64,000 nucleotides of DNA from Magicicada septendecula (taxonomy: Eukaryota > Arthropoda > Insecta > Hemiptera > Cicadidae). The notes under the pieces were generated by a model, which was given only the letters and a program-made list of their open reading frames with translations, was not told the origin of the DNA and searched no databases. The stretch is from positions 278,584,658-278,648,657 of the forward strand of contig CM068373.1 in NCBI GenBank assembly GCA_034769895.1, read 5' to 3'. Both the position numbers and the translations under genes were made by a program. Shown piece after piece: positions 12,729 through 23,654 of this stretch (positions are counted from its first letter, which is position 1; each line of letters starts with the position of its first letter).

Positions 12729-13394
12729 GGGTAGACGCACACCGGTTAGACAAGACAGGTTTAGACACGCTTAGCCACTGTCATTACGTTCATGTTACAC
12801 ACCAATTAGTCATTGCAATTAGACGTGTCTATACTTCCTGTCAGATGGAATAGGGCATTCACTATTCCCATCAGTCACCATCAGACGACATTTATTTATT
12901 TTCATTTTATTTTATTTATATGCTATTATTTTATCACTACTGTTTTATAAATATTTTTATTTACTACAGTAAAATAGTATAATATAATTCGTATCCTTTT
13001 AGCCATTATATCTTGTAGAAGTGCCAGCAGATAATCAAATGTTTCTAGGGTTAATCGTGTGCAGCTGTAAAATTTTCATGTAAAATTTTCATGAAAATAA
13101 AATTTAATTTTATTTTCAGCTTAGAAATTAAATTTTCCAATGTATTTTTTTCTACCCGCCTCCTATTATATGGAGGGAACCCAATATCTCCTATTTCCTA
13201 TTTCTTGCTTACATATCCACTCCCAAATTCTAAGTGCTCCCATAACAACTGTACTGTCTGACAACTTGTTCTTTGTTCACGACTAACTGGTGTGAGTTAC
13301 TATCATATGTCTCTCTGGTGTGAGTTAAAGGTGTCTTGTCTAGTTTTGTCTAAACCTGTCTTGTCTTGCCTGACTAACTGGTGTGCGTCTACCC
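12729..13394. mobile_element. MITE, PIF/Harbinger-like
   Basis: A 666-bp non-coding unit has terminal inverted repeats that start GGGTAGACGCACACC at both ends. They stay alignable for about 45 bp, apart from an insertion of about 9 nt in the right arm. The flanks are TTA (12726-12728 and 13395-13397). A 3-bp TWA target duplication and GG-starting TIRs are typical of PIF/Harbinger. Subterminal phrases (CACCAATTAGTC, GACTAACTGGTGTG, CTGGTGTGAGTTA) repeat the terminal motif, as transposase-binding sites often do. There is no transposase frame, so it would need an autonomous partner. Confidence 0.85.
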
Positions 13395-13714
13395 TTAAGG
13401 TGACTATTGCGTAAGTAATTACTTAACTGGAGAACTCGCTCACTATTTTGAACAGAATAAATGTATTTTTACGTAAATTTCAATATTAATTCATTTTGTA
13501 ATTATTAGTAAAATTTATAATATTGTAATTGTAATTATTGTAAAAATTACGAAAAAGCCAATTACTCTACTGTTTTTTAAAGCAGACAATCATACAATCA
13601 GTACTAATAACTGTGGTAATGCCTAACTGACAAATAGGAATCTATCTAATACGTTTTACAAGTATACACAACTGGTAACAAATCTGAAGTTTTTTTTGTA
13701 ACATAGCTTACAAC

Positions 13715-14545
13715 GTATTTGGAGGCGGTCCAAGAATTGCAAGGTGTATTAAGAGACATTACATAAAATGGTCCAGATCGTAGAGTATGCAGATGATATT
13801 AATATTATGGCAAGATCCCAAGGAAGAGCAAAAGAGACAAAGGTTATGATCACCACTCAAAAGAAAACCAGGAAAACTGAACAGTTTGCAATCGAACCAC
13901 TAAGCCTGGAAATAGTTAATCGGTTTAAATATTTGGGATGTTGGTTGGCAGAAGACAATGAAGAAATAAATGAAATATGGAAAAGGATACAGGCCGCAAA
14001 TAGACCATATGCTTCGTTGACATCTATATTCAAGACAAGGAATATCCACCATCAGTCCAAGGTCACATTATATAAAGTTATGATTAGACCGGTGACAACA
14101 TATGGCAGCGATACTTGGACTCTGAACAAACAAGCCGTTAACATAGTCAATACTTTTGAAAGTAGAATTTTGAGGAGAATACGTGGACCAATCTGTGTCA
14201 ATGGGATATGGAGAATGAGTCACAATGAAAAACTATGCAAGCTGTATAAAGTCAATGATCTGGCCACCACCATCCGACTACATAGATTGCAATGGGCAGG
14301 ACACATCATTAGGATGGAAGGCAACCGAATACCTAAGAAGGTACTGTTTAGCCAAATCGAGGGTAGAAGGCATGTCGGAAAACCCAAGACACGCTGGATT
14401 GACACAATGGCGAGGTATGCTGACAATTTACTTAAAATAAAACGATGGACATCGATCGCTAAGGGAAGAATGGAGGCGGATGATTATGGAGGATAAGGTT
14501 CGACTTCGAACTGTGACGCCATAGAAGACGAAGATTACGAGATTT
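13715..14545 (+). mobile_element. LINE 3' end, best preserved copy
   Basis: This fragment contains the intact frame 13768-14496, then the family tail GCCATAGAAGACGAAGATTA. The sequence upstream of the frame still resembles RT but is not in frame. The fragment is 5'-truncated, as expected for target-primed reverse transcription. Confidence 0.85.
13768..14496 (+). CDS. LINE reverse transcriptase, C-terminal 242 codons
   Basis: This is part of a non-LTR retrotransposon polyprotein. Residues 7-10 are YADD, the RT catalytic box. KVMIRPVTTYGSDTWTL lies near residues 109-125, then RILRRIRGP, then HRLQWAGHIIRMEGNRIPKK and KPKTRWIDTMARYAD, the conserved tail of this LINE group. The whole frame is open for 242 codons, which is unusual here and suggests a relatively young copy. 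The ATG is only the first in-frame methionine. The native protein would be far longer and start upstream with endonuclease and the rest of RT, which are absent. I read it as a truncated, non-functional ORF2. Confidence 0.85.
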   Translation: MVQIVEYADDINIMARSQGRAKETKVMITTQKKTRKTEQFAIEPLSLEIVNRFKYLGCWLAEDNEEINEIWKRIQAANRPYASLTSIFKTRNIHHQSKVTLYKVMIRPVTTYGSDTWTLNKQAVNIVNTFESRILRRIRGPICVNGIWRMSHNEKLCKLYKVNDLATTIRLHRLQWAGHIIRMEGNRIPKKVLFSQIEGRRHVGKPKTRWIDTMARYADNLLKIKRWTSIAKGRMEADDYGG

Positions 14546-14875
14546 GTCAAATTATTTAAGATTTGGGTTTATATTTTGAATAAAGTTCCTCACAACTTAA
14601 TCTCCCATACAGACTTTTAAAATTTAGATTTCCGTTTTTTCCTGTTGCCCCAAAAGTTAAAATATTTTCAGACGATATGCTACAGTCGGATTTGCGTTAA
14701 ATTCCTTTCAGTACAATCACAGCCTACTGGATTTTACGTTTTTTCCCTGAAAGTCTTGGTCCTTCTTTTGGAATCTGGCGTCGTAATAGTTTTTAATTTT
14801 AATAACGAAACAATATTATACTCATCGAACGGTTGCTTGGCACTTCGTAGAACATTTTATCAATACTTCATTTAA

Positions 14876-15180
14876 TAAATAAACACTTGGTATAGTTCTG
14901 GGCTACTTTTTTATTTTCATTAGCTTCATACTTTTATTTTCACGTTTTTATTAGCTTCAGTTGCGGCAGTTTCAGAGGTTTCAAACAGTAGAACACGCAC
15001 CTTTGCTTAACCGTTACCTGGGGCTTTCCAATTGCCCTTTTGGTCATACATCTTCTCCACCGCCTAACTTACATTTAAATCTCTTAGTTCATATCTAACC
15101 TCTGAAGCTGCCGTAACTGATGAAACAAGTGTCAAGAAAATAAAAAGGAACTGTAGAACTATACCAAGTGTTTATTAGCA
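14876..15180. repeat. Foldback element with ACCAAGTGTTTATT ends
   Basis: The left arm (from AATAAACACTTGGTATAGTT at 14876) and the right arm (ending at 15180) are imperfect reverse complements over 80-100 bp, around a unique centre of about 120 bp. The left arm has an internal duplication of a TTTTATT-GCTTCA phrase. It shares its terminus (ACTTGGTAY then a T-rich run) with the foldback at 62.46-62.98 kb, so the two are one family. Confidence 0.8.
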
Positions 15181-15242
15181 GAAGACTATATTCAGATTTA
15201 TGTTGAATTCTCTCTATATTTGATCTTTCACATAGACATTTG

Positions 15243-15600
15243 CATCATCATCATCACCATTCCAAGGGCTAGGCCTTAGACCTGTTCCAGAACCCATCTC
15301 CTTGGTCTACCGACATTTCTCTTTCCAGTAGGGTGATAACCCAAGTCAGCCACAGGCGATTGAAGTGTTCACACCACCTCCTTCTGTGGTCTTCGATCTT
15401 CTGGTGCAATGATGCAATGTTTAAATCGCGTCTAATATCCTTGTTCCTTCTCCGATCCAAGAGAGAACAACCTTGCGTCCCTCTTAGTAATTTCATTTCG
15501 GCTGCCTGAATCCTCTGCACATCCCTTTTACCAAGAGCCCATGTCCCACTAGCATACAGGAATGTGGGGACAGCCACAGTTTTGTATTCGGGTATCCTTC
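15243..15600 (-). mobile_element. LINE 3' end
   Basis: The minus-strand frame 15269-15577 encodes VPTFLYASGTWALGK, RIQAAEMKLLRGTQGCSLLD, RRNKDIRRDLNI and HQKIEDHRRRWCEHFNRL, the C-terminal region after RT in this LINE group. At the plus-strand left end CATCATCATCATCACC is its 3' triplet tail read in reverse. It is truncated at the 5' side. Confidence 0.82.
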
Positions 15601-15958
15601 CGTGTTTTATTTTTCAGGTAATAGACTTTAGCAATGTTGTCAAAAAATTATCCAGTTTTTGTCAATGGCGTCCTAATATTTTGGTACTTTCAAAACTGAA
15701 CCAAAACTAAAATATATTCAGATTTTGATTAAATTACCCTTTAATTTGATGTCCTACTTGGTTTTTTGGGATTTAAACAAAATTTTATGTCTCACATTTT
15801 TCTGCAGCCATCTAAAAGAGATTTTTGGGGAGGGGGATCAATCTAAAAAATAATAGAAGTTTGAGGAGTGTAAGTGACACACGTGACAAGACTTACAAAA
15901 AATCGGTATGTAGAACCATATATGACTTCCATGTTCTAATTAATTATAAAATTATTTT

Positions 15959-16206
15959 TAATAAATTAATATTTTAATATTTTACCTTATTATCCGTCTT
16001 GTGACTTCCCTTTTTTTAAACAACACTACGCGTTTCGGAACGTGTGTTCCATCATCAGGTGTAATTACTCTTGCGGGGTCGTCGAAACATTAAGAGATAT
16101 CATAAACACATAAAACACTAAACATAAGTTCGTATTCAGTACCTAACGCGCGCGATACGTTTTCGTACGTTACCTAATTAAGGTAAAATATTAAAATATT
16201 AATTTA
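15959..16206. repeat. Short inverted-repeat unit enclosing a hammerhead
   Basis: Arms 15959-15992 and 16174-16206 are near-perfect AT-rich reverse complements (core TAAATTAATATTTTAATATT on the left). They enclose the hammerhead motif at 16023-16062. No protein frame is present, which suggests a compact non-autonomous element. Confidence 0.7.
16023..16062 (-). ncRNA. Hammerhead ribozyme, Penelope-like type
   Basis: Minus strand, 5' to 3': stem I strand ACAC, core CUGAUGA (16052-16058), one extra U, stem II GGAAC/GUUCC with loop ACAC, core GAAA (16033-16036), short palindromic stem III ACGCGU, then A at the cleavage position and GUGU closing stem I. All invariant core bases are present. A self-complementary stem III this short is known from dimer-acting hammerheads of Penelope-like elements and some satellites. 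The extra U after CUGAUGA is unusual. Self-cleavage would process a repeat transcript. This is read from sequence, with no activity data. Confidence 0.75.
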
Positions 16207-16209
16207 TTC

Positions 16210-17150
16210 AAAGTGTGATTTGGATACGAATATCATGGATTTTAAATATTTTTAATATGTACACTCAGAACGAAATCAAATATATCAGCATGCTTTTGGT
16301 AAAAATACTGAGAAATATAATCAAAATACAAATTGTACCTAGTTGTTAATATTTTAAAAATAAAGTATTAATTTGATTAAATTATCTTGTCTATAAACAA
16401 CGCGAAAGAAAGCAAATACCGCCCAGCGTTTGTTTTCTGTGATTTTCTGACAACGAAAAATTATTTTGTTTACGTATCCGAGGTTACATATAATGAAACA
16501 ATATCAACTGTTAACATTTTATTGAATTTTTTAAGTTTTCGGTAGATTAAGTATATGGAATCGATTAAAAAAAATTACCCCTCCCCCTTCAACTGTCCTT
16601 TTCATTTATAGATTTTTCATTTACCTTTCTACAGTGGATTATTATGACCTTTCTGTCAGCATACATTATTTATAAAAAAATAAGTACTTTACTCTCGTTA
16701 AAACTTAAAACGTTGAAGGTAAACTACTCCTTCCTCTTAACAGATCTACACCAAAATCGATAGGTCTTGAGACTTCTACAATTCGGGCACATATGGAAAA
16801 ATTATTTGATTCTATTTGAATTTGTGGCAGTTATCGTTCGCCACAGAAAACGTTCTACACACAGACACACATACAGACACTTGTCGAAAAATGACTTTTC
16901 TTCATGTTTTGAAGGTAGTAAAATCAGAATCTGCCCTTATCTCGAACACGCTTATTTTCCCAATCGCCATACTTCCATTTCCTTACGGAACATGGAAGTA
17001 ATGGATTGATCCATTCAAAGTTATCATGAGGCACTGCAAGTAGACAGACAGGCGCCAAACGGTCTAGGTAAAACTGAGATAGATCGAGTTAACCGAGCGA
17101 ATTAAAATTCCCTTCGCTCGTTCAGTTAGTAAATAGAGTTTTATATAATT
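16210..17150. other. Intergenic, nothing recognised
   Basis: AT-rich with homopolymer runs and short motif-free frames at 16767-17009. Confidence 0.5.
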
Positions 17151-17154
17151 TATA

Positions 17155-17990
17155 AGCAGCCACACGATTGGCCAAGATTTACGCCAATCAGAAACACTCC
17201 CACTTGGCCGATATAATCAACATAAGTGTAGCCAGTGTAGGGAATTATCTTGGGTCTCGTCTCACCTAGCGGCCACATTCCGAGCAAGTAAAACTGCCAA
17301 TCGTCTTTACAAACCGTGACGCTGCTTTGCAGCAAATCTATGACCGGCCGCATAGGGAAACTCATCACCACGTATGTGGCGCCGATGGTTATCTACGCGA
17401 TTCCCGTATGGGGCTACTTGGCTTAAACCAATAAGCGTAAGTTTCAGTCTGTCCTTAACCGAGAATGCGCTGGGGGTGCAAAGCCCATTATTCGACTTCA
17501 AACAAGGCCATCCGTGAATTCCTTCGTTCTATTCCCTGACAGCCACGGTACGGACACTTTCCATAAAGTTCCACCATGGCTGTAACCTCTTTGAGGGTAA
17601 TCACCTAATCAGCATCCCCCGGTGCAACACATCTGTGCCAGGTGAATCTTGGACGCGGCCTTGGCGAACCCTCACTCTCAGTTAGACCTGTCTAGTTGAA
17701 ATCCCACGGCCTATAGCAGGTCACACCTAGTAAATCCAGCGCATCGTGGTCCCCGCTGCGGGAGTTCTGTAAGAAGCTCGAACGCGGCACTACAGCGGGC
17801 GACGGACAATCTTCGCCTTCGCCTCTCACAATCCAGTGTCAGCGTATAGCGAATTCACCATTGTCATTGACACGGTCATGACAGCCATTGAAGACAGTTG
17901 TTACCGAACGTTCGGCTGAAGGTCAACCTGCAACAGACCGCGACCTAACACCCGGAAAACCAAGACGAAGCCAAGATATGCGACCATTTG
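17155..17990 (+). mobile_element. LINE ORF2 C-terminal relic (Jockey-like)
   Basis: This is a GC-richer block. In a broken plus-strand frame near 17280-17450 it reads LCSKSMTGRIGKLITTYVAP, then MVIYAIPVWGYLA, a stop, then TNKRKFQSVLN. That matches the segment just after RT in Jockey-type LINEs. Downstream codons are scattered over frames. The frames annotated on the opposite strand are shadows. The clade is inferred from the AIPVWG-type motif. Confidence 0.6.
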
Positions 17991-19435
17991 CCTACAACAA
18001 GGATAACTATTGCTATGTACAACATTCTTATTATTCCAAACGAACGCCTATTTTTGTTCATGCGTAACATCGCAGTTTACATTCTGGACTACACACATTC
18101 ACGTAGCCTACTTGCGTATACTGTTTGTGTGTATGTGTACGTATGTGTGCATGTGTGCGGAACAGTATGTGAGCTTACGAGATAGTATGCGATTACATTA
18201 AACGATCGATGGCATTAAAATCATTCAAACAACATTTATTAACATTCAATACGAAAGATAGATGTCTGATAAGAGGTAAAGACACAACAAGAAGTCGATT
18301 GTCTCTACTCAGAAATTACGTCATTAAATGAAATAAATATTTACTGTGGAAACTGGTTGTTGTTGTCTGTAATTACAATTTCCTGACAGTCTGTGAGGTG
18401 AAGTGACGCGAGTAAGCGCCGCGCTCTTGTAGTGATTTCTGGGTGTGTTACACGAGTGTGAATGTGTGCGTATCTGTTTGCAGGTAAGCCAAAAACGTGA
18501 ACACGCTAGCTGAGAGTTGGAACGGTTCCAGACTACGACTAAGGACATACTGCATGGTTTCCGTACCGGATTAAGGTGAGTTCTTCAGACCCAGCATTAA
18601 CTAGTATTAATGCATACCGTGTTTATCTATAAAGTAGTGGCTCCGAACTTATTTCCCACGACGTGGTACCACTGTAAGACTAACGATGCGCAACATTTGG
18701 TAGCTACAATATTCGTTTATGATCACAAAAATTGTCAACTTCTTATCATTCGCAGATTTAGCTGTGCCAAAGTTTTTGTTTTTTGTGTTTACTGTGTCGT
18801 ATGTACGTCACAAAAAATCAAAGGTCAATGAAACTGAGCAGAGTTGTGGAATCAAACTTTCTGCCAAACTTCAAGACAATGCAAATGAAACGCTTACGGA
18901 GACGAAAGCGTGTTTCGGATTTCTCATAAAAGTACAGACACAAATCTAATCCGGCATTCGACATTTTTTGAAGCGAGTAGAACATACAAAGGACCGTGAC
19001 AGTCCAGCTGGAAACAGTGATAATCGAAGAGACCCCAGTGGAGGGCTAATGAAAAAGGATCTGTCCCAGGCGCCTTACAACTTTGAAGGCTACCGTATAA
19101 GTTCCGACAAAGTTTCACTGGTTCTTCAAGTGCCGTACCATCTAAGCTGGTTGGCGTTCAACATTGCAATGCAAACTCCAGACATAACAGCTCTAAACAA
19201 GTCGCTAGGACTGCAATTGAACCAGTCTGTCAAGTTCCTTAACAAAATAGTGCGCCTTCTTCCCGTAATCTTTTTCACCCTGGATCTTTCCTTTTTATAA
19301 TAACTTGTAGAAGGTTATATCTTCCTCTACGCATTATGTGTTTCAGGTAAATAGGTTTTCTGATTTTAACAGTAGTAATGAACTCTTTCCTCTTCTGCAT
19401 CCTACTCGTCACTTCAATATTAAAGACTAGGCCTA
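17991..19435. other. Intergenic with short unassigned frames
   Basis: Short plus-strand frames (18610-18831, 18719-18949, 18968-19300) show no motif I recognise. At 18567-18577 an AAG/GTGAGT sequence resembles a splice donor after a GC-rich block, which could mark a non-coding exon. The evidence is too thin to call one. Confidence 0.4.
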
Positions 19436-19439
19436 TATT

Positions 19440-19780
19440 AACTCAATTTTCGACGAAAATTCTTCTCGATAAATCCACATTTTGAACGCCTCCAATTTAT
19501 CAGTGACGTTCTTACTTAAAGTCCAACCATCCGTTCTATACAGCAAAACTGAGATCACGTAGCACCTCAACATCTTCACAACATGGCATAGTCAAGGCGC
19601 TACTTGTTCCTCCTTCAAAGATCCTCCAGCCTGGGTCTACCCACACACCTGTGTCCTATAGGATTGTATTTCCAGACTAGTTTGGCCAGTCTGAAATCTG
19701 ACGTTCTTTCCAAATGTTCCTTCCACCGTTGTTTGTAATCTTTTAATTTTCATTCAAGTTAAAAACTTGCAACTCTTCTC
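19440..19780 (-). mobile_element. LINE fragment
   Basis: Minus-strand codons give VLLYRTDGWTLSKNVTDKLE, then AFKMWIYREEF, and, toward the left end of the plus strand's 19660-19760, a KDYKQRWKEHLER-type segment. These are C-terminal LINE blocks. The last segment is nearly identical to the one at 23.54-23.64 kb. Confidence 0.65.
19576..19660. repeat. Short dispersed repeat, copy 1 of 3
   Basis: The phrase GGCATAGTCAAGG followed by TTCAAAGATCCTCCAGCC and GGGTCTACCCACA also occurs at 23188-23280 and 38661-38760. It is probably a LINE 3'-end segment. Confidence 0.65.
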
Positions 19781-19789
19781 TTATGGACT

Positions 19790-22700
19790 CATTTTTTTCG
19801 CAACTTGCAAATCAAAAGTGCAAATTTTTCGCGTCCTCACCTAGTTTTCACCTGTAGTTTACGTAGAAACACAAAAACCGCTGTTTTTTGCTAGTTTTGT
19901 GGCTGCCAGAGCTCAGGTTGTGATTGCCGACTATCACCATTTCTTTTTTGGCTTTGGCCCACAGAACACAGTACTTGTAACGAAGACATAACCATATGTC
20001 TCCTCGCACATTATACAATCGGAAACTATTGGGAACATCGGGGAAAGATTCTGAATTGATCTAGTATCGTACAATGAAAATAATTAATAGAAGCCTCTGA
20101 TAACGGTTTAGAATCGGCAGTAGAGAACCCAGATATCCATCCTGTAACCGCATTGTTTATTACTGAAGGATAGAGCCTACTGCGCGCTTTTCGGGCTCCT
20201 ACTAATTGCCCCTTATGTGCTAGTGCCCGTTGGGTGCAGGTTGGGCCTGTCTTCTTTTCTTGTAGAAACGACTGAATAAATGTAGATGTGCAGTCCCATT
20301 CCTCCTTGCCACGAAGCATAATCTCAACTACGTGACCTGCCCGAACTCCCATCCCATCTGTAGTGACATCGTTTCTCACGTAATTCTGTTGCACTTGGAA
20401 AACGTATACAAGAGTCATTATACTGGCATGTTGATTTTTGTACCTATAACAATAGCATCACGAGATAATGCAAAAATGGAAACTCAATTTAATCGTCAAA
20501 ATGTATAGTAAAACTAATCAAATAGATAAATACTATATAACTAAATGAGGAATGCAATAAAGAATGAGTAATCAAATGAGAACAACCAAAAATAATTATA
20601 TAAGGAAGAATTATAATAACTAAAACAATAAACCATGAATAAAAAATAAGTATTTTACAGATGCATGAATAAATTAAAAACAGGAATTAGCTTTGTAAAC
20701 AAACATAGTAAATAACTTTACAAACAGACATAATAAAGGACTAGACTGGACTGTGACTTTGACATGCTAATTACCCAATAGATTAGAAAAGTGATTTTGT
20801 ATATTTTATTATAATATTGTAAATAATAATATTGTAGTATGTAAGTAAAAAATGTATTTAGAGTTAAGCAAAATCATTTGTATAACACAAGCCTAAAAGT
20901 CAAGCTAGGTCTTTAACCGAAGACTGGATTTGTAATTAGCTCATATATAGTGTTATGGTCAAGACAAGGTAATTATTTTCATAACTGTGTTTATTCGAAA
21001 AACATACAAGGCGAGATAAGTGAATAGAAAAGTGATAAATAATAATAATGAAACAGTGAAAATGACACAGTGTAAACAATGATAAAAATATAAAGTGTTA
21101 TGAACCTAGTATGGCCAAAAGATAAGAGTGGCATGTATTTTATATAAAGTGACCATATAACAATAAAATCAACTTCATTAGTGTGAGTGACAATATAAAA
21201 TTAAGTGAAATAAAACATAAACGGGATTATGTAAAAATAATCAGGAAAATTAAGGTTATATTAAAAACTTATATTTACTGGAGGCGGATAAAACAGCCCT
21301 CAGACGAAAAATACACCAAACAAACCAAGACCTCTTATAAATAAATCTAAAGCTGGTTTTACAAGGAAGAAAGGTTTTTTTCTAGTGTGGGTGTTCAATC
21401 CAAAAAGAACAAACTAAATCAGTTGCCAATCCAAACAATATTAGAGAAGAAAATTATAGTAAAAAGACAAGTAAAGTTATAGGAGATATCAGTAAACTAA
21501 CGAACAATATATATTCCACCAACCTGAAGAAGGAAAACTGAAAATAATATCCTAAAATGGAGTACTACATCTTTGAATTTGGTGAGACCGTTTTAATACT
21601 AAAGCCATCTTAACAACCATCAACGTTTTACACAACACTTCAATACAAACTAAATAACGAACTAATTTAGTGCGACTACATTTATAAACATAATCTATGA
21701 TATACAAAGTGAGTGACACAAACTTATTTTGAACAAACAAAAGTGTAGAACTCATATAATTTTTATTAAACATTCAGTAGTGTGTATACAACTCAAGGAA
21801 CATGGCGTCCCTTGCTTTATTTAACTGTTACTGAAAAGGGACAGCAGCGCGCCATGTTGAGAATTCATGAACTATGAGCTATATAATAGACAATTATTTT
21901 TTATTTTGTTCTCTTGTCAATTGTATTACTAATGTCTGATTATTAATTATTTTAATTGTTTTATTAGTTTTATATTTGTAATGTGTAATATTAAGTTTAT
22001 AAAAGTATCTGAATTGATTTCTTTTTGTATAATCACAAGAACTCACATCCAAACAATCATACACAAACAACAATTAATTACTACACATTACAATTTTTTT
22101 TTCTTCATGTATGTTATTAACGTAAAACTTGTTGTATGAATTTATAGTTTTACTGAAGACGATTGTTAATTTGGTTATAACCCTGAGACAAAAAATGTTT
22201 TCATGCATCCGAGAGCTAGATGGAGCAGGAACCTTAAAAAAGGAAAATTTGTTAATAATTAATAGAAGAAAAGAAAATTATTATAATAAAAGAATTAAGG
22301 AATAACAATTTAATGATTCGGAGCAGCAAAAGAAGTGTGTTCTCATTTATAAATAAATATTATTAAACATACAACTTAGAACATTGCTGAGACTAATTGA
22401 GCATTTATACTCATTTACAATAAGTACAAATCTAACAACCTTTTATATAATAACAGTAATAACATATAATAATATTTGTAGGTATAGTTTGTTAACTGTT
22501 GCTGTTATCATAAGCCGCCTTAACAATAGTGATTATACCTTAATCGTTGTTTTAATGATTATGGATTACGGCCTAGCAGCCTGGCGTATGTTCATCAATA
22601 TTAATATGTAATTATTAATAATAATGTATGATATAGTTTTACGTAAATCGGGAGGTTTTACGTAAACCCAAGTCACATATCGGCCTTGTTGTGGGAGAGA

Positions 22701-22990
22701 AGGTCGCTGATCATTAATTAATGATTACTGAATGCGGTCGCACAGTCGCAACCCGCTCTATGTATGCTCCCTCGTTAGGTGTACTGCAGTAGTTAGTGCA
22801 TACGAGACATGATTAACACACAACACAAATCACTCAGTCTGAGAGATAAAAACGGGAAACTACTACACGCATACGGACATGTAACGCCCACACAAACACG
22901 GGCAATCACACACACACCGAAACAAGCGCATGGTAATCAATAATTGGTCGGCTGCTATTAGGGAAAACGAACTGCCACTGGCTGTCTATC
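19790..22990. other. AT-rich intergenic DNA
   Basis: Mostly very AT-rich. A GC-richer island at about 20,020-20,420 contains a 130-codon minus frame, listed separately. At 22,655-22,672 the phrase TAAACCCAAGTCACAT is repeated exactly at 49,549-49,564, so some of this tract is dispersed repeat. Confidence 0.5.
20026..20418 (-). other. Unassigned 130-codon frame
   Basis: An open minus-strand frame in a small GC-richer island. The residues include a CTQRALAHKGQLVGARKARS stretch. I recognise no domain, signal peptide or membrane segment. It could be a scrap of a mobile element or a chance frame. Confidence 0.25.
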
Positions 22991-22994
22991 TTCT

Positions 22995-23215
22995 TCACTG
23001 GTGCAAGAGACGCATGTAGCTGCCCTTGCCCTGTTCAACAAGTGTCGTCCATCCATATCGGTCTTGAGCAAAGGAGATGTTTATTTTCCAGCTGCTTGAG
23101 ATCATTGTCTCTCCCCTAGGTCGCATTCCACCAGGAGAACCCCTGTATAGCTTTTTGACCGTATGTTCTATTTCAATTTTATCATCATCATTTTGGCAAC
23201 ACGGCATAGGCAAGG
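22995..23215 (-). mobile_element. LINE 3' end
   Basis: The minus frame reads LYRGSPGGMRPRGET near the start and FAQDRYGWTTLVEQGK near the end, the terminal motif of insect LINEs. In that family the C-terminal residues are normally followed by the 3' UTR and a triplet tail. Here an ATGATGATGATAAA-type run (23180-23190) sits on the side of the N-terminal part, so boundaries with neighbouring fragments are uncertain. Confidence 0.55.
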
Positions 23216-23280
23216 TGTTTGACCTTCAGAGATCCTCCAGCCATCTCTTGCTGGATCTACTCACATTCCTGTCTCCTTCT
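23188..23280. repeat. Short dispersed repeat, copy 2 of 3
   Basis: Matches the segments at 19.58 and 38.66 kb (CGGCATAGGCAAGGTG, then AGATCCTCCAGCCATCTC). As at 38.66 kb, a CATCATCAT run lies just to its left. Confidence 0.65.
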
Positions 23281-23289
23281 TCTTCTTCT

Positions 23290-23539
23290 CCACTTCAGGC
23301 ATTAGGTCATAGACCTGTTGCGCCCTTAGGCCGTGATAGAACTCATGCCCCACCTCAGCCAGAGAGATATTAGCCAATCTTTAACCCACGCCCGGGGGCA
23401 AGCCGTGCCCGCGGGAAGTGTTGTTTATGTGAAGTATATTGTGTGCCGTTGTTACTTATGTGGCCCGGGTGTGCCAGGGAAGACGTACGTATTATTTGTC
23501 CGCGTACGTGCGGGTGGACGAGCAAATCGAGCCGTAAGG
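23290..23539. other. GC-rich unassigned segment
   Basis: This stretch contains a CTTCTTCTT run and overlapping open frames on both strands, a by-product of GC content. It may be LINE 3'-end sequence, but no coding motif is seen. Confidence 0.35.
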
Positions 23540-23650
23540 TTTCCTGGTCTCCTATAGGTTTATATTTCCAGACTTGTTTGGCCGGTTTGGAATCTGGCAT
23601 TCTTTCTAAGTGTTCTTTCCACCGTTGTTTGTAATCTTTTAATTTGTTTT
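23540..23650 (-). mobile_element. LINE tail fragment
   Basis: Minus-strand codons KLKDYKQRWKEHLERMPDSK followed by VWKYKPIG are the C-terminal signature of a LINE. A diverged copy of the same stretch lies at 19.66-19.76 kb. Confidence 0.7.
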
Positions 23651-23654
23651 ATTA

